From Brevundimonas sp. NIBR10 (GTDB taxonomy: Bacteria; Pseudomonadota; Alphaproteobacteria; Caulobacterales; Caulobacteraceae): a stretch of DNA of 64,000 nucleotides. Position 1 is the first letter of the stretch. The number at the start of each line of letters is the position of its first letter. The notes beneath the pieces are model-generated. The model saw nothing but the letters and a program-made list of their open reading frames with translations, was not told the DNA's origin and did no database searches. Below are positions 16,425 through 25,661 of the stretch, piece after piece. Location of the stretch: contig NZ_CP115464.1 of the NCBI RefSeq assembly GCF_027912515.1, positions 2,170,001 through 2,234,000 on the forward strand, in the 5' to 3' direction. A program made the position numbers and the translations under genes.

Positions 16425-17719
16425 GCGACCGCCGCCTTCAGGCCGACCTCGTCGCCCGAGAGGCCGTATCTGGCCAGGGCGGCCTCGCGCCGGGCGGGCA
16501 GGTGGTAGTCGGGGAACAGGCCCTGGGAATGTTTGCGGCCGCGCAGCAGCTGTTTGGCCAAGGTCACCTTGTGGATGTCAGTCGGACCGTCGGCGAGGCC
16601 GACCTGGAACGAGTCCAGCACCATGGCGGCCAGAGGGGTCTCGTTCGACAGGCCCAGGCTTCCGTGGACATAGACGGCGCGGGCGGCGATGTCGTGCAAC
16701 ACCTTGGGCATGGCCGCCTTCACCGCCGAGATGTCGCCGCGGACCTTGTTGTAGTCCTTCTCGCGATCGATCTTCCAGGCGGTGCGTAGGACCAGCAGGC
16801 GGAATTGCTCGAGCTCGATCCAGCTGTCGGCGATCTTCTCCTGAACCATTTGTTTGTTGGCCAAGGGCTCGTTGCGGGTGACGCGCGACAGGGCCCGGTC
16901 GCACAACATGTCAAACGCTTGGCGCGCCTTGCCGATGGTGCGCATGGCATGGTGGATGCGCCCGCCGCCGAGCCGGACCTGGGCCACGACGAAGCCATCC
17001 CCCTGACCGCCCAGCATATGATCCAGGGGAACGCCCACGTCGGTGAAACGCAGATAGGCGTGGCTTGGATCGCGATCGCTGTAACCGACGTTGCGCACGA
17101 TCTCGAGCCCGCGCGTGCCCTTGGGTATGATAAAGACCGACAGGCGACGGTGCGGTGGCGCGTCCGGATCGGTCACGGCCATCACGAGGAAGAAGCTGGC
17201 GTAGCGGGCGTTGGTGGCGAACCATTTCTCGCCGTTCAGAACCCATTGCTCACCCTTGAGCACGGCGCGTGCGGTGAAGGTCGTGGGATCGGCACCGCCC
17301 TGGGGTTCCGTCATTGAGAAGCAGGAGACGATGTCGTTGGCCAGTAGGGGTTCTAGGTACTGGGCCTTCTGGGCGTGGGTGCCGTAGACGGCGAGAATCT
17401 CCGCATTGCCGGAATCGGGCGCCTGGCAGCCGAACACGGTCGGGGCGAAGACCGAACGGCCGAGAATCTCGTTCATCAGGGCCAGCTTGACCTGACCGTA
17501 GCCGGGCCCGCCCAGTTCCGGACCGAGGTGGCAGGCCCACAGGCCGCGATCCTTGACCTGTTGTTGCAGGGGCCGGACGAACCGGACGTTTAGAGGATTG
17601 TCGACGTCGAACGGGCTTTGCAGGATCATGTCCAACGGCTCAACCTCGTCGCGCACGAAGGCGTCGATCCAGGCCAGCTGTTCGGCGAAATCGGGGTCGG
17701 TCTCGAATTCCCAAGCCAT
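16421..17719 (-). CDS. ACAD10/11-like acyl-CoA dehydrogenase
   Basis: A 432-residue flavin acyl-CoA dehydrogenase. It carries MTEPQGGADPTTF and WFATNARYASFFLVMAV for the flavin site, VRLGGGRIHHAMRTIG in place of the usual catalytic-Glu segment, and a C-terminal ADGPTDIHKVTLAKQL. The GGRIHH form is typical of the ACAD10/ACAD11 group. With the overlapping APH-type kinase it probably converts 4-hydroxyacyl-CoA intermediates, as LvaA/LvaC do in levulinate catabolism. The ATG at 17719 (GGAA upstream) is preferred over an upstream start that overlaps the SDR gene. Confidence 0.84.
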   Translation of the reverse strand: MAWEFETDPDFAEQLAWIDAFVRDEVEPLDMILQSPFDVDNPLNVRFVRPLQQQVKDRGLWACHLGPELGGPGYGQVKLALMNEILGRSVFAPTVFGCQAPDSGNAEILAVYGTHAQKAQYLEPLLANDIVSCFSMTEPQGGADPTTFTARAVLKGEQWVLNGEKWFATNARYASFFLVMAVTDPDAPPHRRLSVFIIPKGTRGLEIVRNVGYSDRDPSHAYLRFTDVGVPLDHMLGGQGDGFVVAQVRLGGGRIHHAMRTIGKARQAFDMLCDRALSRVTRNEPLANKQMVQEKIADSWIELEQFRLLVLRTAWKIDREKDYNKVRGDISAVKAAMPKVLHDIAARAVYVHGSLGLSNETPLAAMVLDSFQVGLADGPTDIHKVTLAKQLLRGRKHSQGLFPDYHLPARREAALARYGLSGDEVGLKAAVA

Positions 17720-17744
17720 CGGCGTTTCCGTTCGTTCTTGTTTT

Positions 17745-18476
17745 TCAGGACAGTGTTCGGCCGCCATCGACGACGATGGTCTCGCCGACGATGTAGGCGG
17801 CCAAGGGCGAGGCCAGGAATAGCGCCACTCCGGCGATCTCCTCCGGCCGACCCAGGCGGTTCAGGGGGATGGCCTTCAGGCGTTCGTTCAGGCGCACGGG
17901 GTCTGAGGTCGTGACCTCGGTCATCTTGGTGGCGATCAGGCCCGGCGCGATGCCGTTGACGCGGATGCCCCGCTCGGCCCAGGCGTCGCCGAGTGTGCGT
18001 GTCAGGTGGATGGCCCCCGCCTTGGACGCCGAATAGGCCGGGTTGCCGCGTGCGGCCCGAAAGCCGCCGACCGAGCTGATGACGATCAGGCTTCCGCTGC
18101 GGGTCTCCAGTGCCGGTGCCAGTTTCTGGGCGCAGGCCATCAGGCTGTTGAGGTTGACCTCGACCACTTGGCGGAACGCCTCGGCCTGGAACTCCTGGCG
18201 GCGGTACTGGACCGCGCCCTGGGACAGGATCACGACGTCGAGCGCCTCGAACGGCGGGACCCAGGCCTCGACCGCGCCCGGCGTAGCGACGTTCAGGGTC
18301 GAGAAGACGAACGCCTCCAGAGCCACGGCACCCTCGCCATAGGCAGCCTTGTTCGCGCGGGTGCCTGTCACGGCTACGGATGAGCCGCGCGCGGCGAAGG
18401 CCTGAGCACACGCCAGGCCGATACCGCTGGTGCCGCCGACGACGAGAACATTCCTGTCGGTGAAGTCGAGGTCCAC
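17745..18476 (-). CDS. short-chain dehydrogenase/reductase
   Basis: A classical SDR of about 243 residues: cofactor motif GGTSGIGLACAQAF, VILSQGAVQ in the NNAG position, catalytic Ser of ISSVGG and Tyr-Lys of YSASKAGA, and C-terminal GETIVVDGG. I prefer a GTG start at 18476 (VDLDFTDRNV). An in-frame ATG at 18521 would put the palindrome at 18500 inside the gene and overlap the possible start of the divergent TetR gene. It is the first gene of the SDR-ACAD-kinase operon, divergent from TetR. It may oxidise a hydroxyl of the substrate; specificity unknown. Confidence 0.82.
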   Translation of the reverse strand: MDLDFTDRNVLVVGGTSGIGLACAQAFAARGSSVAVTGTRANKAAYGEGAVALEAFVFSTLNVATPGAVEAWVPPFEALDVVILSQGAVQYRRQEFQAEAFRQVVEVNLNSLMACAQKLAPALETRSGSLIVISSVGGFRAARGNPAYSASKAGAIHLTRTLGDAWAERGIRVNGIAPGLIATKMTEVTTSDPVRLNERLKAIPLNRLGRPEEIAGVALFLASPLAAYIVGETIVVDGGRTLS

Positions 18477-18499
18477 GGCATGCCTAAAGCGAAAGAATG

Positions 18500-18511
18500 A
18501 AACAGTTGTTT
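18500..18511. promoter_or_regulatory. AAACA-GT-TGTTT palindrome between SDR and TetR genes
   Basis: A 12 bp inverted repeat in the 67-base gap between divergent genes, 32 bases before the TetR ATG. The position is typical of a TetR autoregulatory operator. Confidence 0.5.
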
Positions 18512-18543
18512 TATTTTGCATGGTCGGGTTAGACCGTCAATCC

Positions 18544-19161
18544 ATGAAAGCCGATATCGCCCGGGACGCGATCAAGCGCGCCGCACAGAGCCTGTTCGCC
18601 GCACGGGGCGTCGATGCCGTGTCGGTGCGCGATATTCTGATGGCGGCGGGCCAGAAAAACGGAGCCTCGCTGCACTATTATTTCGGGTCAAAGGACGACC
18701 TGGTGGCGCAGCTGGTCATCGACGGGGCCAGGCTGATCGACGAGCGCCGCAATGCGAGACTGGACGCGCTGGAGGCCGCCGGTGGGCCCGGTTCTCTGCG
18801 CGAAGTGATGGAGGTGCTGATCTTGCCGTCCACCGACCTGGGGCGGAATGGGGGGGAGGGCGACTATCTGCGCTTCATCTCGACCTTCAGCCTGCAGAAC
18901 CGCGTGGCGTTCGACGCCATCGTCGGGGACGGCTGGAATCGGGGCTACCAGCGGTGCCTGGACCACATCCGGCGCCTGGCCCCGGCCGCTCCCGAGGTGC
19001 TGGAGCGGCGGCTCGTGTTCCTGAGCCTTGGGTTGCGGGCTGTGATGACGGCGCGGGAAGCCGCGCTGGCCTCGAACCCGGAACATCCTTTCTGGCATCC
19101 CGACGCGACCCTGGACGATCTGGTCGCGACGCTCGTCGGGATGGTGGCTCCCGCGTCCTGA
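18544..19161 (+). CDS. TetR-family transcriptional regulator
   Basis: A 205-residue TetR protein. The N-terminal helix-turn-helix (about residues 27-46) includes VRDILMAAGQKNGASLHYYF, followed by a helical ligand-binding domain without close recognisable similarity. It diverges from the SDR-ACAD-kinase operon with a palindrome in the shared promoter, so local repression of that operon and itself is likely. The ATG at 18544 gives the usual MKADIARDAIKRAAQSLF start. Effector unknown; an acyl-CoA or hydroxy-acid intermediate is a guess. Confidence 0.85.
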   Translation: MKADIARDAIKRAAQSLFAARGVDAVSVRDILMAAGQKNGASLHYYFGSKDDLVAQLVIDGARLIDERRNARLDALEAAGGPGSLREVMEVLILPSTDLGRNGGEGDYLRFISTFSLQNRVAFDAIVGDGWNRGYQRCLDHIRRLAPAAPEVLERRLVFLSLGLRAVMTAREAALASNPEHPFWHPDATLDDLVATLVGMVAPAS

Positions 19162-19214
19162 GGCGTCCGGAGGTCGGCGTTTGGCCGCTCTGAATCCAGT
19201 GTTTATTCTTATAT

Positions 19215-19229
19215 CAGAACATAATTCGG
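19215..19229. promoter_or_regulatory. 15 bp palindrome CAGAA-CATAA-TTCGG
   Basis: Matches 9 of 10 half-site positions of CAGAA-N5-TTCTG. It is the first of two such sites upstream of the frameshifted TonB receptor gene, 214 bases before its ATG. Confidence 0.55.
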
Positions 19230-19299
19230 ATACTGTTCATAAGTTGGCTGAAATTCGCGGTCGTTCAAAGACTTGATAGGACCGGGCGGGTTCGGATCA

Positions 19300-19314
19300 C
19301 AGAATGTTATTCCA
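19300..19314. promoter_or_regulatory. 15 bp palindrome CAGAA-TGTTA-TTCCA
   Basis: Matches 8 of 10 half-site positions and lies 85 bases downstream of the previous site, start to start. That spacing is close to eight helical turns, so two bound proteins could face the same side of the DNA. A TATCAGA follows immediately at 19316. Confidence 0.5.
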
Positions 19315-19443
19315 GTATCAGATTTCTTGTTGCTCCGGCCGCCGTCCCTGACTAGCATCGGGGTTGGATCAGAGTGTCAGCTGGTCCTTTGGCTCTAACG
19401 GATTCCGCCACAGACGCGGGGACGAGGGCGGGGAGAGAGCGGA

Positions 19444-21887
19444 ATGAACATCACCAAGACCGGAGTATCGTGTGTGGCCCTGGCCTGGGCCCTCGCATGC
19501 GTTTCCATGCCTGCCGTGGCGCAGACGCAACCCGATCAGGACGAGGCGTCGGCCATCGACGAGGTCGTGGTCACGGCGCGGCGTCGCGACGAGGTGCCGA
19601 TCTCGGTGCCCGTTTCGGTCACGGTTCTGGGGTCGGAACAGTTGCGAACCCTCGCGGTCGACAGTCTGCAGGATCTGCGCGCGGTGACGCCCGGCATCTC
19701 CGTGGGCGAGGTCGCCGGTGGCGTCGGTGGTACGGTATCCCTGCGCGGCGTCGGCACGACGGCCGGCTCCAACCCGACATTCGAGCAGACCGTCGCGGTC
19801 AACATCGACGGCGTCCAGCTGTCACGCGGCGGCGCGGTGCGTGTCGGTCAGATCGACATGGAGAAGATCGAGGTCCTGCGCGGACCCCAGGCGCTGTTCT
19901 TCGGCAAGAACAGCCCGGCCGGGGTGATCTCGATCACCACCGCCGACCCGACCAGAGCCTTCGAGACCGAAGTGCGCGGCGGCTATGAGTTCAATGCTCA
20001 GGAACGCCAGATGGAAGCCACGATCTCGGGTCCCATCACCGATACTCTGGGGGCGCGCCTGGTGGTCTATGGCGCGGACATGGAAGGGTGGCGCGACAAT
20101 ATCGCCGACACGGCGGCGGCCGCGGCCAATGCGATCCGGCCGGGATCGGTGTCGGGCTCGACCTCCGGTGGACCACAGCAGCGGTTCTTCTTCACGCGCG
20201 GCACGTTGAAGTGGGAGCCGAGCGCGGCCTTCGACGCGCGCCTCAAGCTCAGCTACGCCGACAACGAGGGCATCGGCTACAACCAAACCGGCGGGTTCCA
20301 GCGGATCTATTGCCCTAATGGTGCGCCCCAGCTGGCCCCGCAGGCGACGGCCCTCAACGGTAACGTCGCCAATCCGGCGCTGGCGACGGCCCTGTCGGTC
20401 GATAACTGCCGGGCCGATGCGACCTATGCCAACGGCAACATCAATCCCGCCTTCCTGGTCGGCTCGCCCGAGGGGTTCACCGATCCGGACGGGGCCGGCA
20501 ACTACAGCCAGCAACTGCACTCGCTGGAGCTCAACTATCGGCCGACGGACTGGCTGAAGCTGACCTCGGTCACCGGCTGGGCCAAGAATGACGACTTCCG
20601 GGTCGACACTTACGCTGTCGCGCCGTCTGACGCCGTCGGCGCCAACGATTTCACCGGCAACACCGGCTATACCCAGTTTACCCAGGAAGTTCGGATCGCG
20701 TCGGACCTGTCGGGGCCGTTCAACTTCCTGATGGGGGGCTTCTACGAGAGCTCGGAGCTGGAGACCTATACCCGCAACATTCTGGCAGGAGCCCCGCTGT
20801 TCCTGCACTTCATCGACGGGACGACCCAGTCGGTGTTCGGCCAGGCGCTTTGGGACATCTCCGACAAGCTGGAGCTGGCCGGTGGTCTGCGCTGGAGCAA
20901 GGAATCCAAGGACTTCGCCGTGGCGCGCAACGGCGTCTTCCAGCCCGTCGCCCCCGGCTCCGCCGATTTCGAGAATACCTCGCCCGAGGTCACCCTGACC
21001 TGGCGGCCGACCGATCGGTTAACGCTGTATGGTGCCTACAAGGAAGGGTTCAAGTCGGGGGCTTCGCTGCCGCGACCAACACCGGCGCGGCCTTCACGAC
21101 GCCGCTGAACGCCCTGTACCTGCCTGAGTCGGCTGAAGGTTTCGAGGGCGGGATCAAGGCCCTGTTGTTCGACGGTGCCCTGCGCCTGAACACCGCCGCC
21201 TACAGCTATGATTACACGAACCTCCAGGTGAACTCGCTGGACAACTCCAGCGGGGTGCCGGTGATCCGCGTCAACAACGCGGGGGCCGCGACGGTCAAGG
21301 GCTTCGAGGGCGACTTCACCCTTCGGCTGCCGGCCGTGCCGGGCCTGACCATTCGCGGTGCGGCCAACTTCAATGACGCGACCTACACCGATTTTCTGGC
21401 CACCTGCTATATCGGCCAGACGGTGGCAGACGGGTGCAACCTGCTGCTCAACCCGACCACCAACCGATTCACGGGCCAGCAACTGGGTGGCGAGCGCCTG
21501 GTCAATGCGCCGGAATGGACCGGCTCCGTGGGCGGAAGCTACACTGGTTCCACGTCCATCGAGGGCGTCGATTGGGGCATGAACGTGGATGCCCTGTTCA
21601 AATCCGAATACAACCCTCACCCCGAACTGCATCCGGGCGCGGCACAGGACGGCGTGACCTTCCTCAATGCTGGCGTGCGAGTGTTCAGTAGCGATCGTCG
21701 CTGGGAGCTGGCCGTCATCGGGCGTAACCTCACCGAGGAATACCGCGTCGACGTCGCCTCGAATGTGCCCCAGACCGGCACAGCGACCCGGACCGGATCG
21801 AACACCGTCGGTGGGCTCGCCGACCTGAGCGGCAACGTCAACCGGGGCCGCGAAGTGATGCTCCAGCTCACCTTCCGTCCGTTCTGA
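19444..21887 (+). pseudogene. TonB-dependent outer-membrane receptor, interrupted by a frameshift
   Basis: Two adjoining frames together make one TonB receptor of about 814 residues. The first frame (19444 to the stop at 21108) carries a signal peptide ending PAVAQ, a TonB-box-like IDEVVVTARRR, the plug domain and the first part of the barrel. The second frame continues the barrel through ELAVIGRNLTEEYRVD to the terminal Phe of QLTFRPF. The join is in the G5 tract at 21057-21061: YKEGFKSG in frame 1 continues as GFAAATNTGAAF only if one G is added. The rest looks intact, so this is a recent mutation, a sequencing error or a slippage site. Its likely role is uptake of the island's hydrophobic substrate. 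It follows two palindromic sites. Confidence 0.9.
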
Positions 21888-21923
21888 TCTGCCGGGAAAT
21901 GCCGGCCTGTAAGGGGTAAGTCG

Positions 21924-22907
21924 TTGCGTCTGGTCACGTTCGAGTTCGAGGGTCGTCGTCGGGCCGGGGCCTTCATCGACGGCGATACCCGCATCGTCGA
22001 TCTGGCCACCGCCCATCAGCAAAGGCACGGGGCCCACGCTCCGGCGCTGGCAGACATCCTGTGCCTGATAGAGGGAGGCGACGACGCGCTGGACATGGCG
22101 GTGGAGGCGGTGAAGTCGGCAGCCGAAACCGCGATCCTGAGCCGGGCCGACGTAAAGCTGAGGGCACCGATCCAGCCGCCGCCGCAGATGCGGGACTGCA
22201 GCACCTTCGAGGCGCACCAGCGTCAGGCCTATGCCGCCGGGCGTGCGATGCGGGCCAGGGCCAAGGGCGTCGAGGTCATCGAGGACACCGGACCGTCGGA
22301 GGCCGAGCAGCGGATCCTGGACCTCTTTGTCAAACAGCCGCTCTACTACAAGGCCAACCGGTTCTCGGTGATCGGGACCGAGGAGACGGTCATCTGGCCG
22401 GCCTATTCGCGGATGATGGATTTCGAGCTGGAGTTTGGCTGCTACATCAAAAAGGCGGCCAAGGACGTGCCGGTCGAGAAGGCCCACGACTATATCTTCG
22501 GCTATACGATCTACAACGACTTCAGCGCGAGAGACGCGCAAGCCGTCGAGATGATCGGTCAGCTGGGGCCCTCGAAAGGCAAGGATTTCGATACGGGCAA
22601 CGCCATGGGGCCCTGCATCGTCACCGCCGACGAGATGCCAGATCCCTATGACCTGACCATGATCGCTCGGGTCAACGGCGAGGAGTGGGGCCGAGGGAAC
22701 TCGGGGACCATGCACTGGAAGTTCGAAGATTTGATCGCCTTCATCTCGCGGTCCGAGACCCTGCATCCAGGCGAGTTCCTGGGGTCGGGGACTGTCGGCA
22801 ACGGCTGTGGCCTGGAGGCTCAGCGGTTTCTGAAATCCGGCGACGAGGTCGAGTTGGAGGTGTCCGGGATCGGCATCCTGAAAAACCGGATCGTCCGGGA
22901 AGCTTAG
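21924..22907 (+). CDS. fumarylacetoacetate hydrolase (FAH) family protein
   Basis: A 327-residue FAH-family enzyme, starting with TTG after an AAGGGG ribosome-binding site. The metal-binding acidic residues are in MMDFELEFGCYIKK and YNDFSARDAQ, and GSGTVGNGCGLE is the C-terminal active-site loop. Relatives hydrolyse, hydrate or decarboxylate 2-oxo or 1,3-diketo acids formed by aromatic ring cleavage. It lies 37 bases after the TonB receptor gene and may share its promoter. It converges with, and overlaps by 4 bases, the SDR gene on the other strand. It is one of three FAH-family genes in the window. Confidence 0.83.
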   Translation: MRLVTFEFEGRRRAGAFIDGDTRIVDLATAHQQRHGAHAPALADILCLIEGGDDALDMAVEAVKSAAETAILSRADVKLRAPIQPPPQMRDCSTFEAHQRQAYAAGRAMRARAKGVEVIEDTGPSEAEQRILDLFVKQPLYYKANRFSVIGTEETVIWPAYSRMMDFELEFGCYIKKAAKDVPVEKAHDYIFGYTIYNDFSARDAQAVEMIGQLGPSKGKDFDTGNAMGPCIVTADEMPDPYDLTMIARVNGEEWGRGNSGTMHWKFEDLIAFISRSETLHPGEFLGSGTVGNGCGLEAQRFLKSGDEVELEVSGIGILKNRIVREA

Positions 22908-23683
22908 ACCAGGCCGGAATAGGCACCGCCGTCCAGTTGCAGGTTCTGGCCGGTGATATAGCCGGCACGGTCCGAACACAGGAAGGCGCAGGCGTCCCCG
23001 ACCTCGGACGGGCGACCAAAGCGGCCGGCGGGAATGGACGCGACCAGTTCGGCGCGGGCATCGGCCGGGTCGATCTGACGGACGCGGGCGAGGGACCTGG
23101 TCATCTGGGCCAGCCGTTCGGTCTCGACCTTTTCGGGCAGGATGCAGTTGATGGTGACGCCGTCGGCCGCGACCTCTCCGGCCAGGGACTTGCAGAAGGC
23201 GGTCAGGCCCGCGCGGGGTCCTGTGGACAGGGCCATCGGAAACTTGGGCGTCTTGACCATGGCGGAGGTGATGGCGACGACGCGGCCGAAGCCGCGCTCG
23301 CGCATGCCGCCGATCACCGACTGGATCAATAGGATCGGCGAGATCATCTTGGCGGCGACGACTTCGGACCAGGCGGCTTCGGTCCAGTCCTGAAGGCGGC
23401 CGGGCTTGGGGCCGCCGCTGTTGCAGACGAGGATGTCGGGTGAGCGACAGGCAGCCAGAGCTGCGGCGCGACCCTCGGCGGTGTCGATATCGGCGAGGAC
23501 CGTATGGGGGCGTCGGCCGGTCAGGGTCGTGATCTCGGTAGCCGCGGCCTCAAGCCGCTCGGCGTCGCGGCCGTTGATCCAGACCTCGACGCCTTCGGTT
23601 GAGAGAGAGATGGCGCAGCCCTGGCCCAGCCCTGACGAAGAGGCGCAGATCAGGGCGCGCTTGCCGGTGATGCCGAAATCCAT
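22904..23683 (-). CDS. SDR-family oxidoreductase lacking the classical Tyr-Lys pair
   Basis: A 259-residue FabG-like SDR: CASSSGLGQGCAISL cofactor region, LVCNSGGPKPG, and a C-terminal GYITGQNLQLDGGAYSGL. Where classical SDRs have YxxxK this protein reads FPMALSTGPRAGL, with no Tyr and Arg in place of Lys. A subfamily with LSxxxRAGL is known, so this may be a functional variant with different chemistry (isomerase, lyase) rather than a broken gene. Last gene of the minus-strand acyl-CoA dehydrogenase operon, 33 bases after the preceding ACAD gene. Confidence 0.78.
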   Translation of the reverse strand: MDFGITGKRALICASSSGLGQGCAISLSTEGVEVWINGRDAERLEAAATEITTLTGRRPHTVLADIDTAEGRAAALAACRSPDILVCNSGGPKPGRLQDWTEAAWSEVVAAKMISPILLIQSVIGGMRERGFGRVVAITSAMVKTPKFPMALSTGPRAGLTAFCKSLAGEVAADGVTINCILPEKVETERLAQMTRSLARVRQIDPADARAELVASIPAGRFGRPSEVGDACAFLCSDRAGYITGQNLQLDGGAYSGLV

Positions 23684-23716
23684 CCTGAGCCTCCTGGGCC
23701 GGCTTCTGATCGTCGC

Positions 23717-24853
23717 CTACAGGGTGCGGGCGATGATTTCCTTCATGATCTCGGACGTGCCGGCATAGATGCGGGCAACCCGCGCATCGACCCAGGCGCG
23801 CCCGACATCGTATTCGCTCATAAAGCCGTATCCGCCGTGAAGCTGGAGCAGTTCGTCCAGAAGCTGGCCGTGCAGTTCGGCGCTGGTCAGCTTGGCCATG
23901 GCAGCGGCCTCGGGCGTCAGTTCGCCGTCCAGCAGCTTCTGCAGGCAGTCGTCGATGAAAACCCGCAGCATCTGGGTCCGCGCCTTGACGTCGGCCAGTT
24001 TGAACCGGGTGTTCTGGAACTCGAACAGGGGCTTGCCGAAGACGACACGGTCCTTGGTGTAGGCGACCGTCTTGTCGAGCATGGATTCCAGCGAGGCGGC
24101 GGCGCGGATGCCGATGACCAGCCGCTCCTTGGCCAGTTCGGTCATCAGACAGGTGAAGCCGCCGCTTTCCTCGCCCAGCCTGTTCTCGACCGGCACCCGG
24201 ACGTCGGAGAAGAACAGTTCGGAGGTGTCCTGGCCGCGAAGGCCGATCTTCTCCAGTTTCTTGCCTTTCTCGAAGCCGGGCGTGCCCTCCTCGACGCAGA
24301 ACAGGGTGATGTCCTTGGGGTTGGCCTGGCCTTCGACCTTGGCCGCGACGATGGCGAGACCCGAGTTGATGCCGTTGGTGATGAAGGTCTTCTGGCCCGA
24401 CAGGACATAGTGGTCGCCGTCGCGGACCGCCTTGGTCTTCATGCCGCGCAGGTCGCTGCCGATCTGGGGCTCTGACATGGCGATGACGGCGATCAGTTCG
24501 CCCGTGATCAGTCGCGGCAACCAGCGGGCCTTCTGGTCGTCGGTGCCATAGTTGACCAGATAGGGGACGGCGATGTCGGAGTGGGTGGTGAAGCCCACGG
24601 CGGTCGCATTCACCCGCGCCAGTTCTTCGATCAGGACGGCGCTGTGGCCGAAGTCGCCGCCGGAGCCGCCGTATTCCTCGGGCGCGGTGACGCACAGCAG
24701 GCCTTCCTCGCCCGCGCGAAGCCACAGGGATTTCGGCACAATGCCGTCGCGTTCCCACTCGCCGTGGTGCGGAACGATCTCGGTCTCGACGAAACGCCGG
24801 ACCTGATCCCGGAACATCTCGTGGTCGTCGCGGAAGACCTTGCGGGTGGTCAT
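23717..24853 (-). CDS. acyl-CoA dehydrogenase (long-chain/isovaleryl-like)
   Basis: A 378-residue acyl-CoA dehydrogenase. It has MSEPQIGSDLRGMKTKA and FITNGINSGLAIVAA (flavin site), LAKERLVIGIRAA with a Glu at the LCAD/IVD catalytic position, DRVVFGKPLFEFQNTRF, and C-terminal YAGTSEIMKEII. All key elements are present, so it should be a self-sufficient homo-oligomeric enzyme, unlike the ACAD pair upstream in the same operon. It probably introduces a double bond into a CoA-linked ring-cleavage or side-chain intermediate. It lies 7 bases downstream of the enoyl-CoA hydratase gene. Confidence 0.88.
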   Translation of the reverse strand: MTTRKVFRDDHEMFRDQVRRFVETEIVPHHGEWERDGIVPKSLWLRAGEEGLLCVTAPEEYGGSGGDFGHSAVLIEELARVNATAVGFTTHSDIAVPYLVNYGTDDQKARWLPRLITGELIAVIAMSEPQIGSDLRGMKTKAVRDGDHYVLSGQKTFITNGINSGLAIVAAKVEGQANPKDITLFCVEEGTPGFEKGKKLEKIGLRGQDTSELFFSDVRVPVENRLGEESGGFTCLMTELAKERLVIGIRAAASLESMLDKTVAYTKDRVVFGKPLFEFQNTRFKLADVKARTQMLRVFIDDCLQKLLDGELTPEAAAMAKLTSAELHGQLLDELLQLHGGYGFMSEYDVGRAWVDARVARIYAGTSEIMKEIIARTL

Positions 24854-24860
24854 GGCGGGC

Positions 24861-25661
24861 TCAGCTGTCCGTGTAGTTGGGGGGGCGTTTCTCGATCATC
24901 GCATTGACGGCCTCTGCGTGATCGTTGGTGTGGTGGGCCAGCGCCTGATAGGCGGCCGACAGCTCCAGCAGGGGACCCAACCGCATGTGCTGGCCCTCGC
25001 GCAGCAGCCGCTTGGTCAGGCGGAGAGCATGGCCGGGGCTGGAGGCGACGCGGTGGGCCAGGGCCAGGGCCGTGGTCATCAGATCCTCGGGCGCGGTCAG
25101 CTGGGTGACCAGGGTCCAGTCCAGGGCGATCTGGGCGTTCAGGGCGTCGCCGGTCAGGGCCATATGGCTGGCGCGCGGCATCCCGACGATACGGGGCAGC
25201 AGCCAGGCCCCGCCGTCGCCGGGGACGATGCCCAGCTTGACGAAGCTTTCAGCGAAGGTCGCGGTGGTCGAGGCGATGCGGATGTCGGCCATACAGGCGA
25301 AGTCGAGGCCGGCGCCGATAGCGTGGCCGTTGACGGCGGCGATCACCGGCGTCTCGAGTTCGTACAGGGCCATCGGAATGCGCTGGATACCGTCGCGATA
25401 GCGGTTGCGCAGGCGATATGGGGAACCTTCGAAGATGCCGGTGCGAGTCTGCATCGCCTTGATGTCGCCGCCTGCACAGAACGACGCGCCCGCGCCGGTC
25501 AGGAGGACGACGCGAACCGAGGGGTCGGCACGGACCTCCTCGCAGGCGTCCTCGATCTCGAACATATCCTCCGGCTTGGAGAAGGCGTTTCGGCTCTCGG
25601 GCCGGTTCAGGGTCCAGACGGCGACAGGGCCGTCGCGGGTCTTGAGCAGAAAGTCGGTCAT
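24861..25661 (-). CDS. enoyl-CoA hydratase/isomerase (PaaG-like crotonase)
   Basis: A 266-residue crotonase. The oxyanion-hole segments are GAGASFCAGGDIKAM and NGHAIGAGLDFACMAD. The active-site region ESFVKLGIVPGDGGAWLL has Asp in the GDGG loop and lacks the PE of classical hydratases, which is closer to PaaG-type isomerases. It likely hydrates or isomerises an unsaturated acyl-CoA from the neighbouring dehydrogenases. The ATG at 25661 overlaps the stop of the upstream ACAD gene by 4 bases; a longer in-frame start would add 14 residues overlapping that gene further. Confidence 0.85.
   Translation of the reverse strand: MTDFLLKTRDGPVAVWTLNRPESRNAFSKPEDMFEIEDACEEVRADPSVRVVLLTGAGASFCAGGDIKAMQTRTGIFEGSPYRLRNRYRDGIQRIPMALYELETPVIAAVNGHAIGAGLDFACMADIRIASTTATFAESFVKLGIVPGDGGAWLLPRIVGMPRASHMALTGDALNAQIALDWTLVTQLTAPEDLMTTALALAHRVASSPGHALRLTKRLLREGQHMRLGPLLELSAAYQALAHHTNDHAEAVNAMIEKRPPNYTDS

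Noticed and set aside
23550..24758. A 402-codon minus-strand frame overlapping the SDR and acyl-CoA dehydrogenase genes
   Set aside because: Same strand but another frame of two well-matched genes; Arg-rich low-complexity translation.
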